Shown: positions 23,458 to 35,954 of the stretch, piece by piece | Layout of the letters: every line of letters starts with the position of its first letter | Numbering within the stretch: the stretch's first letter is position 1 | Assembly (NCBI GenBank): GCA_001600455.1 | Contig: BCKC01000003.1 | Location: 310,001-374,000, forward strand | DNA: 64,000 nucleotides | Source: Endocalyx cinctus | Lineage: Eukaryota; Ascomycota; Sordariomycetes; Amphisphaeriales; Apiosporaceae | Reading direction: 5' to 3' | Notes under the pieces: model-generated | Told to the model about the DNA's origin: nothing | What the model saw: the letters and a program-made list of their open reading frames with translations, nothing else | Databases searched by the model: none | Position numbers and translations under genes: made by a program

Positions 23458-23955
23458 TTACTTATGCGTCAAACCGCCCCCAAAGCTATGTTCGCTGTTT
23501 TTGCCACCAGCCTCAACCTTACCCTCCGTCACTCCCGTCTCGAAAGCGCAACTTCCCATATCCAAAACCTTAGCCGGTCCCGAGGGCGAAATATCGAAAT
23601 CGAAGATATCCATAGGTAACCCTATAGTTGTGCATGCGTTGGGAATATCCACGATACCTGCAACGTGACCCTGGATAGGGGCACACGACATCAGTAGATA
23701 AATCTGATAGTCGCTATAACCAAAGCGTCGGAGGTATTCGATGCAACCTTTATACACGCATGTATTGTCAGCTTATCATATCCGCTTCTCCATGCTGATT
23801 CCAAAGGACTCACGTAAACTGGTCTGACGGTAAGCAACCGTCACATCCATGTAATGCTGCTTGCCATCTGTGTCACTTCATATTAGCATAGACAAACTTG
23901 AAAAGGCGCATATTTAATTATCCATCGGTTTCCTTCTCGCCGGGTATATATATAT

Positions 23956-23986
<31 letters not shown>

Positions 23987-25423
23987 CCCACAGATGCCAC
24001 ATATTAGTACTTACGCTGATCGACTGAGAAGCCTTCGAAATATATGTATCGACCAGCTCCGAATTGCGGCTCGACGGGGCCTGGGATGTAAATAGGCGAC
24101 TTCAGGCCCATATCCGCCATCCCGTTCTTGATCACTTTGAAGTTGATTGTGATGACACCCGCCATCTCGATAGCGCCACAAAAAGAAATTTCTCCGTCAC
24201 CCTCTGTTGCGCGTCAGCCAAACTCTCTCGTTGTCGTCGAATGGTAAAAGGGGAACGGGACGAATACGGAGGACGTACGAGAGAAATGAAGGTCTCCAAC
24301 AGAGAACTTAGCCCCGTCCACGTGAACAGGGAGGTATACTTTAGAACCGCGACTGAGGTTCTTGATATCGCAGTTACCGCCGTGCTCGGGGCGACCGGGA
24401 ACGGTTCTAGCTCCCTCTTTGCCGACCTTTTCCTTCAACCCAGCATCCGCCGAACCGGCATGCACGCTGGTCGGTTCCGGCGGCAGGGCGACCTGACGAT
24501 CCAGCTTATTGGCCGCGATCAGCTCGGCCTCGCGAGTGTTCCAGGTCTCGAGAACCTCGGCCGAAGGGGCGCAACCCAAAATTCCCGGGTGGATCAACCC
24601 GGCAAACTTGACGTGGGGAATATGACGTGACGTGCAGAAGATCCCCTCGAAATCCCAGATCGCTTTCGCGGCCGACGGGTAGATCTCATCGAGAAATCCT
24701 CCGCCGTTCGATTTATCAAAGATACCCGTAAATCCCCAAGGTTGGTCCTAGTCCACGCTTAGATTTAGTTATGCCTCTTACGCAGTAGTAGATGAGAGTT
24801 TCGATTATATTATGACGAGAGTTTCCAGGGGGTCTTAAAAGTGACACTTCAAGACTTAAACCCATGTCCTAGGCAAATCCATACTACGCAATATATAATG
24901 TGGGGGGGGGCGGCTCAGATGTGCTTACTTGGAAAGGCTGGACATCCATGATCTCGACGAGCAGTAGATCTCCAGACTTAGCGCCTTCAATTTCGAAAGG
25001 CCCGGTAAGATAATGGATCCGTGTCAAGTCGACGTTCCTGACATCGTCGGCGCTATCGTTATTGCCGATCTGGCCGCCAGTCCTGCGAAATCATCAGCCC
25101 CCGAATGATACCGTTATCAGGACTACCCAGACCCACCAATCCAGACATTCGATCTTGACCGTCTCGCCATCCTTGATCGTGCCAGCGAAGGGAACTAGAA
25201 ATATAAGCCTTGAAGTTCATAGACGAGGGAAGGTTTTCACGAAACGCACTATCCGGATGCCATCGATTCTAAAGAACCGTTGATTAGAAATCGATCTAAC
25301 TTAGCCTATCTATCTACTAGCGCGTTTATCTCTTATATGAAAACTTACGTGTATGTTGGGTTGCTCCCACGCTGGCTTGTCGAAGCTCACCTTCCCTACC
25401 GTTCGGATCTCGGTTTTGCCCAT
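23458..25423 (-). CDS. fmdS: Formamidase (FmdA/AmdA family amidohydrolase)
   Basis: Eight exons on the minus strand: 25423-25349, 25268-25250, 25194-25137, 25082-24929, 24747-24279, 24203-24015, 23867-23814 and 23747-23458. All junctions keep phase and give 435 residues. The joined product has the family signature almost throughout: KPAWEQPNIHNRWHPDIPFA, ECLDWTGGQIGNNDSADDV, DQPWGFTGIFD, HPGILGCAPS, PEHGGNCDIKNLSRGS, GDGEISFCGAIEMAG and CAPIQGHVAGIVDIPNAC. The enzyme hydrolyses formamide to formate and ammonia as part of nitrogen scavenging, and is cytosolic (no signal peptide). Fungal formamidases respond to the GATA factor AreA. HGATAR-type sites occur upstream at about 25682, 25712 and 25853, but this number is close to chance. 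Exon 2 is only 19 nt, and the 181-nt and 147-nt introns are long for this window. One intron contains the TA/CA/TA microsatellite at 23945-23987. Confidence 0.95.
23945..23987. repeat. (TA)n(CA)n(TA)n compound microsatellite inside a formamidase intron
   Basis: TA, CA and TA dinucleotide blocks lie within the intron 23868-24014 of the formamidase gene, which explains the length of that intron. Confidence 0.85.
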
Positions 25424-26357
25424 TTCCGGTAACGATGTTGTGAAACCTGGCGCTAGATTGTGAAATGGTCTTTGCGACGTTCTACTTAGTAAACTCACTG
25501 TCTCCTCGCTTAGTCTCCGGAGGTGTATCGGTATCAATTAGAACCTCTAGCTCAAACTTTTAAACTTGGTTGGATTGGTATCTGGCGAGGTATTTGTATA
25601 TGGACGAAACACCTTCGAACTACACCCTACCCCGCATCACGGGTCAACCTAAACGTCGCATGTACCAAGTGATTTGAGTTGCGATAGACGTCATATACCC
25701 AACAATCTGCCCCCTATCGGAAACCGCTCTAGGGGCACATACAGTACACATACATACAAGGGGTTATGTTGGTGGGCAGGTGTTCTATGGTCTCTAGACA
25801 GGACTCGACTTGTCGGGACCCGCAGACGGCTTGCATGTCCTTTGTAACGGACTGATAAGGATGCTTTCCACATCCTTCCGGAGGTGGCCGACTCCTGAGC
25901 TATCTTTGTCGGGCGTTTTCTAGCCCCACCCATTTTGTACATTTTCCAAGTACGCAAAAGCTTGTTGAGCGGCGCTTACGTATAAGCTGCATTGAGCATG
26001 TTGACGGGCTTAGACCAGTGAACTGTTCAGGAAAGATTAGCTCGACAGCTTTCGCTTCCTTCAACGTCAACGCAATTCCCCTTTACTATATATCATTGGT
26101 TGATTGTTAATATGCTGTCTGTTTTTTTTTTTTTTTTTTAGTGACGACCTAAAGATAAAGGAAAAAAAAAAAAGACCGGTGATACACCGCCAGCTTAAGA
26201 CTTTATCCAGCTCACCTAATCAACTGCCGTACTTCATCACTATAATCTTCAAGGGAAATCTGATTCAACTTTATAAAATAAAGTTTTATTGAAATTTATC
26301 TACGCCGGAAATGATTATGCTTCTAATCATGTTAGTAACAATGCAGTGAAACTTCAC
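25424..26357. other. Formamidase promoter region and 3' flank of the usgS-like gene
   Basis: No gene is supported. An 88-codon minus-strand frame (25691-25957) shows no motif and lies where the formamidase promoter should be. A T18 run is at about 26122-26139 and an A12 run at about 26162-26173. Confidence 0.5.
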
Positions 26358-27725
26358 TTAAAGCTCCTTCCGATTCTCTTTTCCTGATTTATGGTCCTCT
26401 CGACCACTCTGCACGGCATCGAGATTAGCAAGAGACAAGCTGAGGAACTCGTGCTTGTTTCTCCATATCTGTTGGCTTGCTTTGAATTCCTCAACCTCGG
26501 AGGGAGAGGAACGCGACGACGGCGGGGGGTCGGTGATCTTAGTGATAAGATAGGCAGTAGACGCCTCCGCGATGCCGTAGATAAGAACGCCGAGCAAGGG
26601 GACTCTCAGGAGCGTGTGAAAACCAATACCGAAGCCAAATAGCAGACCCTCGCGGCTACGAAACCATTGTCGTTTCTGCTCCTTGGTGAAGTGGATGCGA
26701 GCGAAATAAGGTTCGAGTAATTCTCGCATCAAGCTGCGGGAGGCAAAATACGTCTGAAGAAATATGACGAGATACCGCTTAGGAAGAAATATTCCGGTTC
26801 CAAATATGGCGGCGGCAGGTCCAAGTCCAACAGCCTTGTTGAAGGTGTAGAAACTCGCGGCGGGGAGTACTAATCGACCAACGAGAGGAAGATACGACAA
26901 GCCGAATATGGTTAAGGATATCAGAGCCTTGCGGCCAAAGCGCCAAAGAAACATGCTAACAGCCTCGGCGGTGCTAGTAGAGTGCGTACTGCCGTCCTTT
27001 TGTTTATATTCGCGGAGGTTAGGATAATACATATCTCGAAGCGTATCGGGGTTTTCGCCCTTGTGCTTCCGAACATATGTTAAGTCTACCCATCGCAGCG
27101 AATCCATAAACCTATAATATCACGAGAGTCAGAGAGTTTGATATAGTCGGATAGAAAAGCAATCATGGGCATACATGTTGTCTAAGGTCGGGGTAACGTA
27201 TCTCATGAGAGTCATGAGAAACAAGGGAGCCTGAAGGACATGATTGGCGACGAGATCCAGACCATTAACCAGATTATCGTCCCAGGTGGTCTGGTCCAGG
27301 TTGAATATAAGAGACAGTAGTCCCAGAATTGCTTTGATACCGATAATCTGAGATGTTTGGATACGTAAGTTTTCTATTTATTACCAGAAAAACGGAAAGG
27401 TTGGAGAAATATAAACATACCGGGATGGCAATTGCCAGGCGAATAGCTATGCCCGCGCCAACGGCAATGGCAGCTTGTTTGTAATGAGAATTTGTGAATA
27501 TCTCAGGATTTTGCAACGCCCGATGAGCTATGTGAAACGTAAGTATAATTTCAGTGTTGGAAGTATCGTATGATATATGAATGCATCATACGGGTGCGTA
27601 CCGCCGACAAGGGTTAACTGGACCCCACGTATTATAGCATTAAAGTCAAAGTGAGACAGGTCGAACGCTTTCTTCAAATCCTCTTTATCGAGGTTTTCGA
27701 GTTTGGACTGCGTTTCTTGGGCCAT
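26358..27725 (-). CDS. usgS: UsgS-like multi-pass membrane protein
   Basis: Four exons on the minus strand: 27725-27602, 27527-27421, 27347-27175 and 27111-26358. They join in phase to 385 residues; introns are 63-74 nt. The start MAQETQSKLENLDKEDLKKA is followed by VQLTLVGAHRALQNPEIFTN and AAIAVGAGIAIRLAIAIP. A long hydrophobic domain carries DQTTWDDNLVNGLD, ALISLTIFGLSYLPLVGRLV and ALGPAAAIFG-type helices, then HFTKEQKRQWFRSREGLLFG. This arrangement fits the fungal UsgS family of transmembrane proteins, loosely related to EI24/CysZ-like proteins. Several membrane segments are evident; the biochemical role is unknown. It is divergently oriented to the Inp1 gene across a 1.2-kb shared intergenic region. 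Confidence 0.85.
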
Positions 27726-28940
27726 ATTTGGTTATATAGGAATTATGTAGGTTGATGTATCTTCAAATAAAGCCGACGAAATAGAAGAGTTGTTCTTGTA
27801 TTTGCTTCCTAAGTAGATTGGATGTACGTGTATGTATGGCAGAGCGGGTAATAGTGATGACGACACACAATGATAGAACTAACAAGCTGACTAGTAATTG
27901 CTCTGTAGAACGTTCACTACAACTTCGCACTCAGACTGGCCCGCATGTTACATACTGTATCGTTAAGCTAACCTTAGTTAGCTGACTGGCAGGCTGGTTA
28001 GCTACCCAGACAGCTACCTAGGTAGGTACACAGTTAGGTACCTAGGTAGTTAGGTACTGCACTAAACAGTAAAAGTATCTTTTAACGAGTTTACGAACTA
28101 ACACTGATGAATTCTTATCGATATAGTTTTATCGTTAAAACACCGATACATGAATAAATAATATCCATATACCCGTGAACCTGGTCTACCGGTCATGTCG
28201 GTCAGCTGGTCAGCTGGTCAGCCGATATTTTTCTTGGGCTTCTACTGTACTATTGTAGCTGCGTAGGAATGTACCTATAGCAGAACCCCTCGCCCCCCTA
28301 TAGCACCCTAATGTAACACTAGTAAAAATCCCTAATGTGTCAATGTCAATCGATCAGCCGACCTTGATCGAACCCCCCATCCATGGATGTTCATGAATTG
28401 ACTTTGTTGGATACACCACACTTAAGTATTTTAAGTATATCATTTAAGTCCTTAGGTATAGTATCCATATACCCAGATAATATGTCGTCGTTTCTCACGA
28501 TGCGGGCAGGTTAAGTTAAATTCATGAATTTATTTTATCTTGATTGATTTCAACTTTATATATTTAAAATCCTTAAATCTCAAGTGTTCAGCTTATAATC
28601 TGACAAAATTATACAATACAAATATACAATACATTACATTACAATACATACCGGGGAGTTCATTGGTATCCTAGCAACTTGAAGTGATTAGCCGCCGCAA
28701 CATTCTCCAATATCCAATACAACTTCCCTCACCTCGTGCAGCTCGTGGTGGGCCATCTACGAAAGAACCATCGGTGTAGCCTACCCTATTCTACTTTTTA
28801 CCCATTACATATATTACCCATTACTAGAATTTGGATTCCACGCCATGAAACAGAGATACCATATTCCGCCCTTTTCGGGAATCTAAGTCAATATTTACCT
28901 TGTCTTTTAGATTTCACATACCCTTCTCAATTTTGCGACC
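27726..28940. other. Divergent promoter region between usgS-like and INP1 genes
   Basis: The two genes start at its two ends and point away from each other. At 28005-28060 lies a cluster of ACCTAGGTAGGTA-type motifs (two CCTAGGTA palindromes within 35 bases), and GGTCAGCTGGTCAGCTGGTCAG repeats lie at about 28198-28220. A string of (ATTACA)/(ATACA) units is at about 28612-28650. No coding frame is supported. Confidence 0.55.
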
Positions 28941-31268
28941 ATGGATACTTCTACCTTTGCGACCGATGCTAACATGGAGACGCCTCGACTTCGTCGCATC
29001 GCCACCACCCCGATATCCTCTAATCAGTCTTCTCCTCGGACATCAAGCCCACTCTCGGCGGTAGCTTCTCCTTCCCGGTCTGAGGAGCTCGTTGAAACGC
29101 TTTACAGTCATCCGTCTGTCAAAATTATCGCCTTTACTTCCAGCCAGCGCAGCTCTCTAGGATCGTTTGCAAAATCTAAGGACGACAATCGGCCAAGTGC
29201 CTTACCAGCATCATCACCGCTCGAGAGAACTATAGCTGTTGGTATGTTCTTAACTTGGTGTGTTTGACTCTTTTCGACTTGCTAATTCCGTAAAGGTGCC
29301 TTTCAAATCTACCGTGCTCCGGGTTCCGTCGCTTTTCTCAGCTGTGGCTCTGCCTTGCAACCTATATTACCGAAGAGCCAGTGCTGGTGCATCGACGAAA
29401 ATAACAGCCGATTCGTTCTTCAAATACGGCGACCACAATACTGGAGAATCGAAATCCCAACTTCCGAACCCGATGATATAGAGCGTGCGGAATTATTAAG
29501 AGGCGTCTTCGACAAAATTTTACTCTTCGAGAAAACCGAGTGTCCTTTTGAACGTAGTTTCACCGTCGTACTCCCGGATCCAGAGACGCCCGTCAAGAAA
29601 AAAGCATGGACTGCCGAAGGAAAAAATCTAATCTCCTCACCTTTTGGTACCGACTTGACCCCACCACCATCCGTTATTCGTAGTATGAGTCAGGGGAGGC
29701 GAGCATCGATATCAATAGACCCTACGCTTTATATTGACACGAATTACGGGTTTGATGATGATGTTCATCGGAGAAACTCGTCGTCGTTGTTGGAGAAAGA
29801 GCTTATGTATAAGGAAGCCGAATATTCGGGATTATCTTACTTAAACCCCGACATCGTGGAATTGCGTGAGAGCTACGAGCAACTGAGTAAAGCTAATGAT
29901 TTGCCTATATATTCGAATTCCCAGCAAAGTCGATTCAACTTCGAAACTCCCAGACGACAGACTGAACCTGACTGCGCCCAATATATCCCCCCCTCGAACT
30001 TAAGCGATGTCTTTAGATCAGATGATATGGATAATCGTATCCAAAAAGGTCAAAATGTGTCTGAGGCTTTTGCCACTACGGAGTCTAAGATCAGCCACGA
30101 TGACCGCAATGCAGCCTCAAAGCACAAAACATCAACTAGCCCGCAAGCCACGAAGCAATCAGCAATATCTGCGATGCATCGGCAGGCGTTTCGTCCCGAA
30201 ACCCCACAGCCTACGGTACCTGTAACTCCTCCGCCATCGACGAAAGAAACGATATCGAGCTCACCGAAATCTCAAAGCACGGCATCTGAAACTCCCGCTT
30301 CCAATTCCCGAAGCGAGGATGTTTTTTGTGATGACGACCCTTCGTCCTTTGAAGGATCTGGTTATGTCGCCCCTGTGAATCTCGCGAAAAAACGAGTGAC
30401 TCGCAAGTTAGCTGGGCGCTCCTTTACTACTACCGCACCAAAGCTTTCGCTAGTCACGCCCCCGTCTAAATCGAGAGAGAAAGTATTTGTGAAGCCTAAA
30501 ACTGAGGTTCCAATCCAACCTTCCACTTCGGGCGAGACCTCTCCTGTAGGCTCGACCGACTCGTTCCATAGCATACATTCATGGCATTCTACGGCATCGT
30601 CCGAGGCTGTGAGCCCTTCCACGGCCAAGCTGCCTTGTGGCCAGGAAGATGAAACGTCCCACGTAGCGACACCAACAACTTCAGTTTCGACTGCACAAGC
30701 GGCTTGCGTCGATGATGTCGACTCGCCTGTACCTCGTTCTCCAATTGACGTAGATGATCGCCACTCGGACGTGACCACGCCCCGAGCCACTGCTAGAGAA
30801 AAGAATGCAGAGATCCGACGTAGGCCCCGAGCAAATACTATGTCTTTCAATCGGCGGGCTCTGTCGCCCCTTCCACCCGCGGCGAACCTTTTCTCTCCCC
30901 AAAACAGGCAACGTCGGCCGAGTCGTTTGGAAGTGGTTCGTCAGCTTCCGAGGGCCATTATAAGCAAAACCTTCGGGATCTTCTTTAGCCCACCAAGTTA
31001 CCTTGTTCAGCTCATGTTGAAGGTAGCCGCAAGGATAGTAGCTGGTGAATGGCGTGGCCTTGTCTTTGGGTGGGGCGAAGCAGGAGAGCAAATTCCCGTT
31101 CAGTGGGACTACTCTGATGGTGAATTTAGCAGTTGGGGCGACGACGACGACGAGTACTTTACGACAAGCCTGGGACCTACCCGATGGGACACCTCCCTTA
31201 GAAATGGCAGTCGTAGTCAACAGAGTCCGTCTTCGAATGACGATCAGCATGGTTGGGAAGTTGACTAG
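28941..31268 (+). CDS. INP1: Inp1-like peroxisome inheritance protein
   Basis: Two exons, 28941-29241 and 29296-31268, joined in phase through a 54-nt intron (GTATGT donor) to 757 residues. The Inp1 domain spans about residues 50-197: LVETLYSHPSVKIIAFTSS, PLERTIAVGAFQIYRAPGS, CGSALQPILPKSQCWCIDE, RRPQYWRIEIP and the FDKILLFEKTECPFERSFTV segment. The rest is mostly disordered and rich in Ser, Thr and Pro. A short hydrophobic/amphipathic stretch near the C-terminus (SYLVQLMLKVAARIVAG) is followed by an acidic DDDDEY patch. In yeasts Inp1 anchors peroxisomes to the cell cortex, keeping some in the mother cell through contact with Pex3; the same tethering role is inferred here. Long antisense frames opposite exon 2 are coding shadows. 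Confidence 0.9.
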
Positions 31269-32001
31269 AGTCAAACTACCACATTCCATGTACAACACGT
31301 TTGTTTCTATTTTACTTTATTTTTTTGAGAGGACGATAAGAAGAAGAAGAAAAGATACCACGCATTCGTTTACCGCATATGGGAACTCTGGAGTCAGGCC
31401 TAGGCGGTCATTGTTTCATTACATTTGCAGCTTTGCATCTTCTTGGAGTTGAATAAGGTTGAAGGAGACCATTGGTTTTATGAAAAGGCATAATGAAAAA
31501 CATTTTGTAATGATACTATATCTCTAGCTGGCTAGCAGGTTAGCTATATGATATTTGCTGTATAGGAGCGAACAGCATATACCTTCTTATTCTTTTGGTA
31601 GACTAAGACCTAATCATACGATTATTGCTATACGGATTCTGCTTATAACATGGATGTCAGTGGACTTGTTCTATCGCCGCTGATGCTAAGTTATGGGGAT
31701 AAAAAAGGAAGCGAGGACGCAATCACCCTCTCACAAGTTTTTACCGTAGTTGGGTTCCATTACAAACCATAGTAACATGCGAGTGATAAAGCCCACGACT
31801 CGCATCAGCTTCACGGCAGTCTATGGATAACGATTAGGGTCTCGGCGTGACATTCACACGAGTTTGAAAATTCCGAGAGCGCCAGAATACTGGTTGTAAC
31901 TAACACATCATGGCTACATTATATTCAATAACTTTGACCCGAGCTTATCGATCTGGACACATCTGACATAGAGAGCACTGGATCCATCTTGTTAGGTCGT
32001 C
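31269..32001. other. Intergenic between two convergent genes
   Basis: Shared 3' region of the INP1 gene (+) and the GT25-like gene (-). No gene, repeat or RNA signature is seen; both transcripts presumably terminate here. Confidence 0.5.
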
Positions 32002-33369
32002 CTAACTTTCCATCTCCATACGACCTTCCATCATATTCTTAATATTGTTCATCGCACTCCAAACGATATTGGCCGTGGTAGCCTTCTCCTCTTTATATAT
32101 AATATCCTCATCACCGACGGAGGAAGTGGTGGAAGAGGCGCCGCGACGGGAAAACAGCGGCGGCGTAACACTGATGCACTTCGTCTCCAACCCGCGATCC
32201 CTCCTGCCTCCCGAGCGCTGACGTTCGGCTCTCAAGACGCCGACTGACTTCCCGTAACCGACGCCCCAGTCCGCTATGGCCCTGCGACAGAGCCTCGCCA
32301 GCGCGTTGTCGAAGGCCGCTCCGCTCGCGGCGGACTGGTCGATCGCGACGTCAAGGAGGACCTTCCTCGCCCCACGCTGGGAGATGGCGTAGGCAAAGGA
32401 ACAGGTCGGTGCGCCCGTGCGGTGGACCCAGCGCGTGTGTTCGGGCCCGCGCCCGTTTCGGAGGAAATCGAGCACGCCTAGGCCGGTTATGTTGTCTCGC
32501 GACGGTACCGTCTGGTCATTCTCGATCAAAAACTGCTGCCGAAGGTAGCTGATCCGCGGATCATCCGGTCGCTTACTCTTCTTATTTTCGTCGAGCATCT
32601 CGGGGAACACCTCACCGCAGTGGCCTAACCATAACACATCCCAGTCGTCGCCGTAAGGCGATTGAGGTTTATTCCAAGAGAAGGAAGAAGAATCAGGAGA
32701 AGATGAAGTAGAAGGAGAAGGAAGTAAAAGTCTAGTCCCCTGTGCTATTTGCTCGAGTTGCGATTTCAGCCGTACGTCCCAGTCCGTGCCATCCTCTATA
32801 ATTAACGCCGAGCTGAATCCGTCTTCGACGATCCTGCGACTCCGCCGCGTTAGTTCTGTATTTAGTGAGCTGGAAACTATCTTCCATGCTTTTTTTTCAT
32901 CATGTTCTTATTATATATTTCAATACGGCTTGACGTACCTTCGTAGCACATTTATATGCCCCCTCCAATTCCTCAGTGTACTCTCCCACAGCACTCTCCT
33001 ATCGGCACCAGCACCAATATGTCCGGCGCGGGCTGTTATTTTCCTAGCCTTGATACCGTCTACCCATTCGACCTGGAAACCAGTCAAGGAGCTTGCCAGG
33101 GTGACTGCGTCATGGTTGTCATCCTGATCAGGTAGTCCGAGAACGAATATTTTTTCGAAGCCGAGCGTGCTGTTAGTGACCCGGTTGACATCTCCCGGTG
33201 ATGATTGCCCTTTGTAATCACCGCCATACAGCTTTCGCGATGATTTCTTCGAGTATAACACGACAACGTATGGCGCAGTGGAAGGAGTCACGCAGGCGAA
33301 AACGAGCACTATAGAAAGTGTCGCAATAAGCAGGAGGGCATATCTTCGGACACGAACAAGAGTCGACAT
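32002..33369 (-). CDS. GT25-type glycosyltransferase, type II membrane protein
   Basis: Two exons, 33369-32939 and 32833-32002, joined in phase to 420 residues. The 105-nt intron has a GTACGT donor, an ACTAAC branch site and a CAG acceptor. The start is the ATG at 33369; an earlier TTG frame is not a start. A signal anchor lies at about residues 9-27 (RYALLLIATLSIVLVFACV), predicting a Golgi or secretory-pathway luminal catalytic domain. GFEKIFVLGLPDQDDNHDAV, EWVDGIKARKITARAGHIGA, EDGFSSALIIEDGTDWDV, DWDVLWLGHCGE and CSFAYAISQRGARKVL match the fungal GT25 (LPS-biosynthesis/procollagen galactosyltransferase type) pattern. EDGTDWD holds the candidate metal-binding acidic residues. Donor and acceptor are unknown. 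It is convergent with INP1. Confidence 0.87.
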
Positions 33370-35954
33370 GATTGCGACTTGATTTCTCTGCAATAGTTCC
33401 TGATAGAACAATTTGATTTCAGTTGGGAAGCGAAAAGAAAGACCAAACTCACCAACTTAAGATATCTGTAGCTTTCTAGATGATCATTTTCTTGCGAGGG
33501 ATAAAGTTCCGAGCAGACGTGAAACATCAAGGGATGAAGAAAGACAGGCTTCCAATATAATTGAGTCACAACACATGTGAATATGGAAATTATCAACGGT
33601 AGGAAAACTTTAGGTGGCCTAGATGATCCCTATGAGACTGATATAGTAGTGTCTGATCATGTATTAGGAAGGGGTTATTCTACATACCCTTCGATCTATT
33701 GCAAAGTTATGTCCTACCCATTTCTTTCCACAACTACTTTTCTTCCCTCTCCCTTTTTCTCTTTGAGTCTTCTTAAATTTTCTTATTTTCGCACCTGACA
33801 ACTGCCGTAGACCGTTATATATTCTATTTCGGCGAAGGGAAGGCATGAAATAGTTCGAAACAGGCATGAAGAAGTTAGAAAAAAAGCCTCCTAAGGGGAC
33901 GGGCAGACAGGATTGGGGGTTAAATTGAATCATGTATATAATATATTGACATTGGAACATACCCCAGTGGCTGAACACTTTCTTATAAAAACTGAACTTT
34001 CCAGATCCTAACCGTAGATATGGGGCCATCGAGTTGTAGGGATATCAGCATCGGTAAGCTCCCCCACCAGAAGATCCTTTACAGTCCTAGACAAGAAGTT
34101 CTACACGTTAAATTTTCCACGACGCTTTGATTCACTTAGTACGAGGTCCCGCTCATTGTTGTTCCGACTTCAGAGGGCGAACCCATCGTATAGGAATACC
34201 TATTCTCTAAAATCGATGTTTTGCTGGTTCCAGGGCAATTTGTGAGTAGTCTACCAGGTGTACTGGCCATCTATGTCATTCACCGGTGCTGGCTGACTCC
34301 ATGGCTGGGAGTAGCAGTAGATGTACAAACCGACGGAATGGTAGGATTCGAACTTTCGGGACCGTCGTCTTTGGAATAGATGAAGGTCACTGCAGCGGTG
34401 GCGATTTTTCCTCCCCATCTTACAGCCCTTCAGTGATTGAACTAAAGAGACGTAACTATAATGTAATACTCGCCAGATGACTGTACTGGCGTTATTGATC
34501 AAAAGGGCGCGCTGACTATAAAGCCTAAGCTTAAATCGACAATTCAAAAAACAGCAGCGAAGAGTTAGCTTCTTCCTTTTTTTTTTTTTTTTTTTTTAAA
34601 TAGAGCAGCCTGCTACTGATTCCTCCCCATTTCATATTGATTATAAATGCTTAGATAGTCCAGTCCAGTCTGGCTAGCGATGGTAGTGGTCGTATTAGTC
34701 CTCGAAATCTCCTGCTGGTACAATCTCTTTAAATGGGGTATAGCTACTTTCCTAAATTAGAAGCTCTATCGGCAGCGTACATGAACGGTTGTCAGCATCC
34801 CTAGAAAACATCTGGGCATCCGTATGGGGAGTCTTGCCTAGAAGTCTCCAACTACGGGTAAATTCATTCGTTTATTATAAAACAATGGAAACTTTTATGA
34901 TTTCACGAGACTCTTGGTAATCTTCGGTTGTCTTACTCAGATACCCAGGGCAATAAACAAGGAACCCATCACCAAGATCCTGCTTCCAAATGATATCCCC
35001 AAATTATGTCCTTCATATCGGCAGGTGGGATAGATAGATACTCATTCAACCACCTATAACTTTTCCCTACCACCGTATTGTTAATTTACGCCAACAACTC
35101 CCAAGCGTTGGCCACCCTGACCATCCACTTGAAATTTGAATATCATCTAGGGGATAGCCATCCTACCACCTTCCCCCCTAATCTGAATACGTAATGTCCA
35201 AACCCACGAGTGATGCTTACTCATGTTGTGCTAGACGTGGTGAAACTGTGGCGCGTAGAATCATCGAGACCAACCAAGAGAATGGGCCAGGAGCTCTTTG
35301 TCATGCAGCATATTTATCGACCTGTAGCTCTTAATTACTAACATGCACGTGTATTCCTCTGCCTGAGTGTGCGCAAGCTGGTCTGCTGATCTTTTCCCCT
35401 ATTCTTTTGCTTACTTCGCAGGGCTTATTTCGAAACCGGCAATTTAAATCACTCCATGTAATGAGATGGGTATAAGAAGATTTGGCAGGCAAGTTGAATC
35501 CTACCTTGGGCCTTGGCATCATCTTGGGGAGACCTGTGAACTTCAAAATAATCAAAAACACGGAAGACGATAATGTAACAAACACTCATAGTATTACTCG
35601 ACAAATTACTCTCTAGGCAGTTTTTATGTATTTGGAATGGTTAGGCGAAAGTTTCGACTCCAACGAGCGTACATGCGCGTTGGAAATCCGAAAATTACGA
35701 TGAGGGTAGCTCACAACTGATCCAAAATCAACAAAGGGGGGGGGGAATGCCAAGTTCACTGAGTATAAAGAGATCTACGGATGCTTCACGTTTTTTCGTG
35801 GAGACAAAAGGGTTCATTCCTCATCGGTTATCTTGATCTTTCTTTTCATCCCAAGATTGTCTGTCTCGTTGCGATCAGCATTGCATCTGTCTGCACACTT
35901 TGCCCATCACAACTCCACTGATCAACGAAGCCTTCGGACAAGTTCTCAGTCAGG
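33370..35954. other. Intergenic, no supported gene
   Basis: Frames of 60-120 codons occur on both strands without motifs. A T19 run lies at about 34578-34597 and a G9 run at about 35737-35745. A tRNA-like TTCGAA block at about 34345-34360 was examined and rejected. The last 200 bases are the promoter and leader of the secreted HD protein. Confidence 0.5.
35764..35769 (+). promoter_or_regulatory. TATAAA box upstream of the secreted HD-domain gene
   Basis: TATAAA lies 186 bases before the ATG at 35955. A pyrimidine-rich leader (TTCTTTTCATCCC, CATCACAACTCC) lies between, as usual for filamentous fungal promoters. It is predicted from sequence only. Confidence 0.4.

Noticed and set aside
25691..25957. 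88-codon minus-strand frame upstream of formamidase
   Set aside because: No motif, basic and irregular composition, and it occupies the formamidase promoter.
30362..31298. Long antisense frames (162 and 205 codons) opposite the INP1 gene
   Set aside because: They mirror the codon pattern of the real exon, have no motifs and no splice support.
34335..34365. tRNA-like TTCGAA box on the minus strand
   Set aside because: The flanking bases do not form a T stem, and no acceptor or anticodon stem could be found around it.
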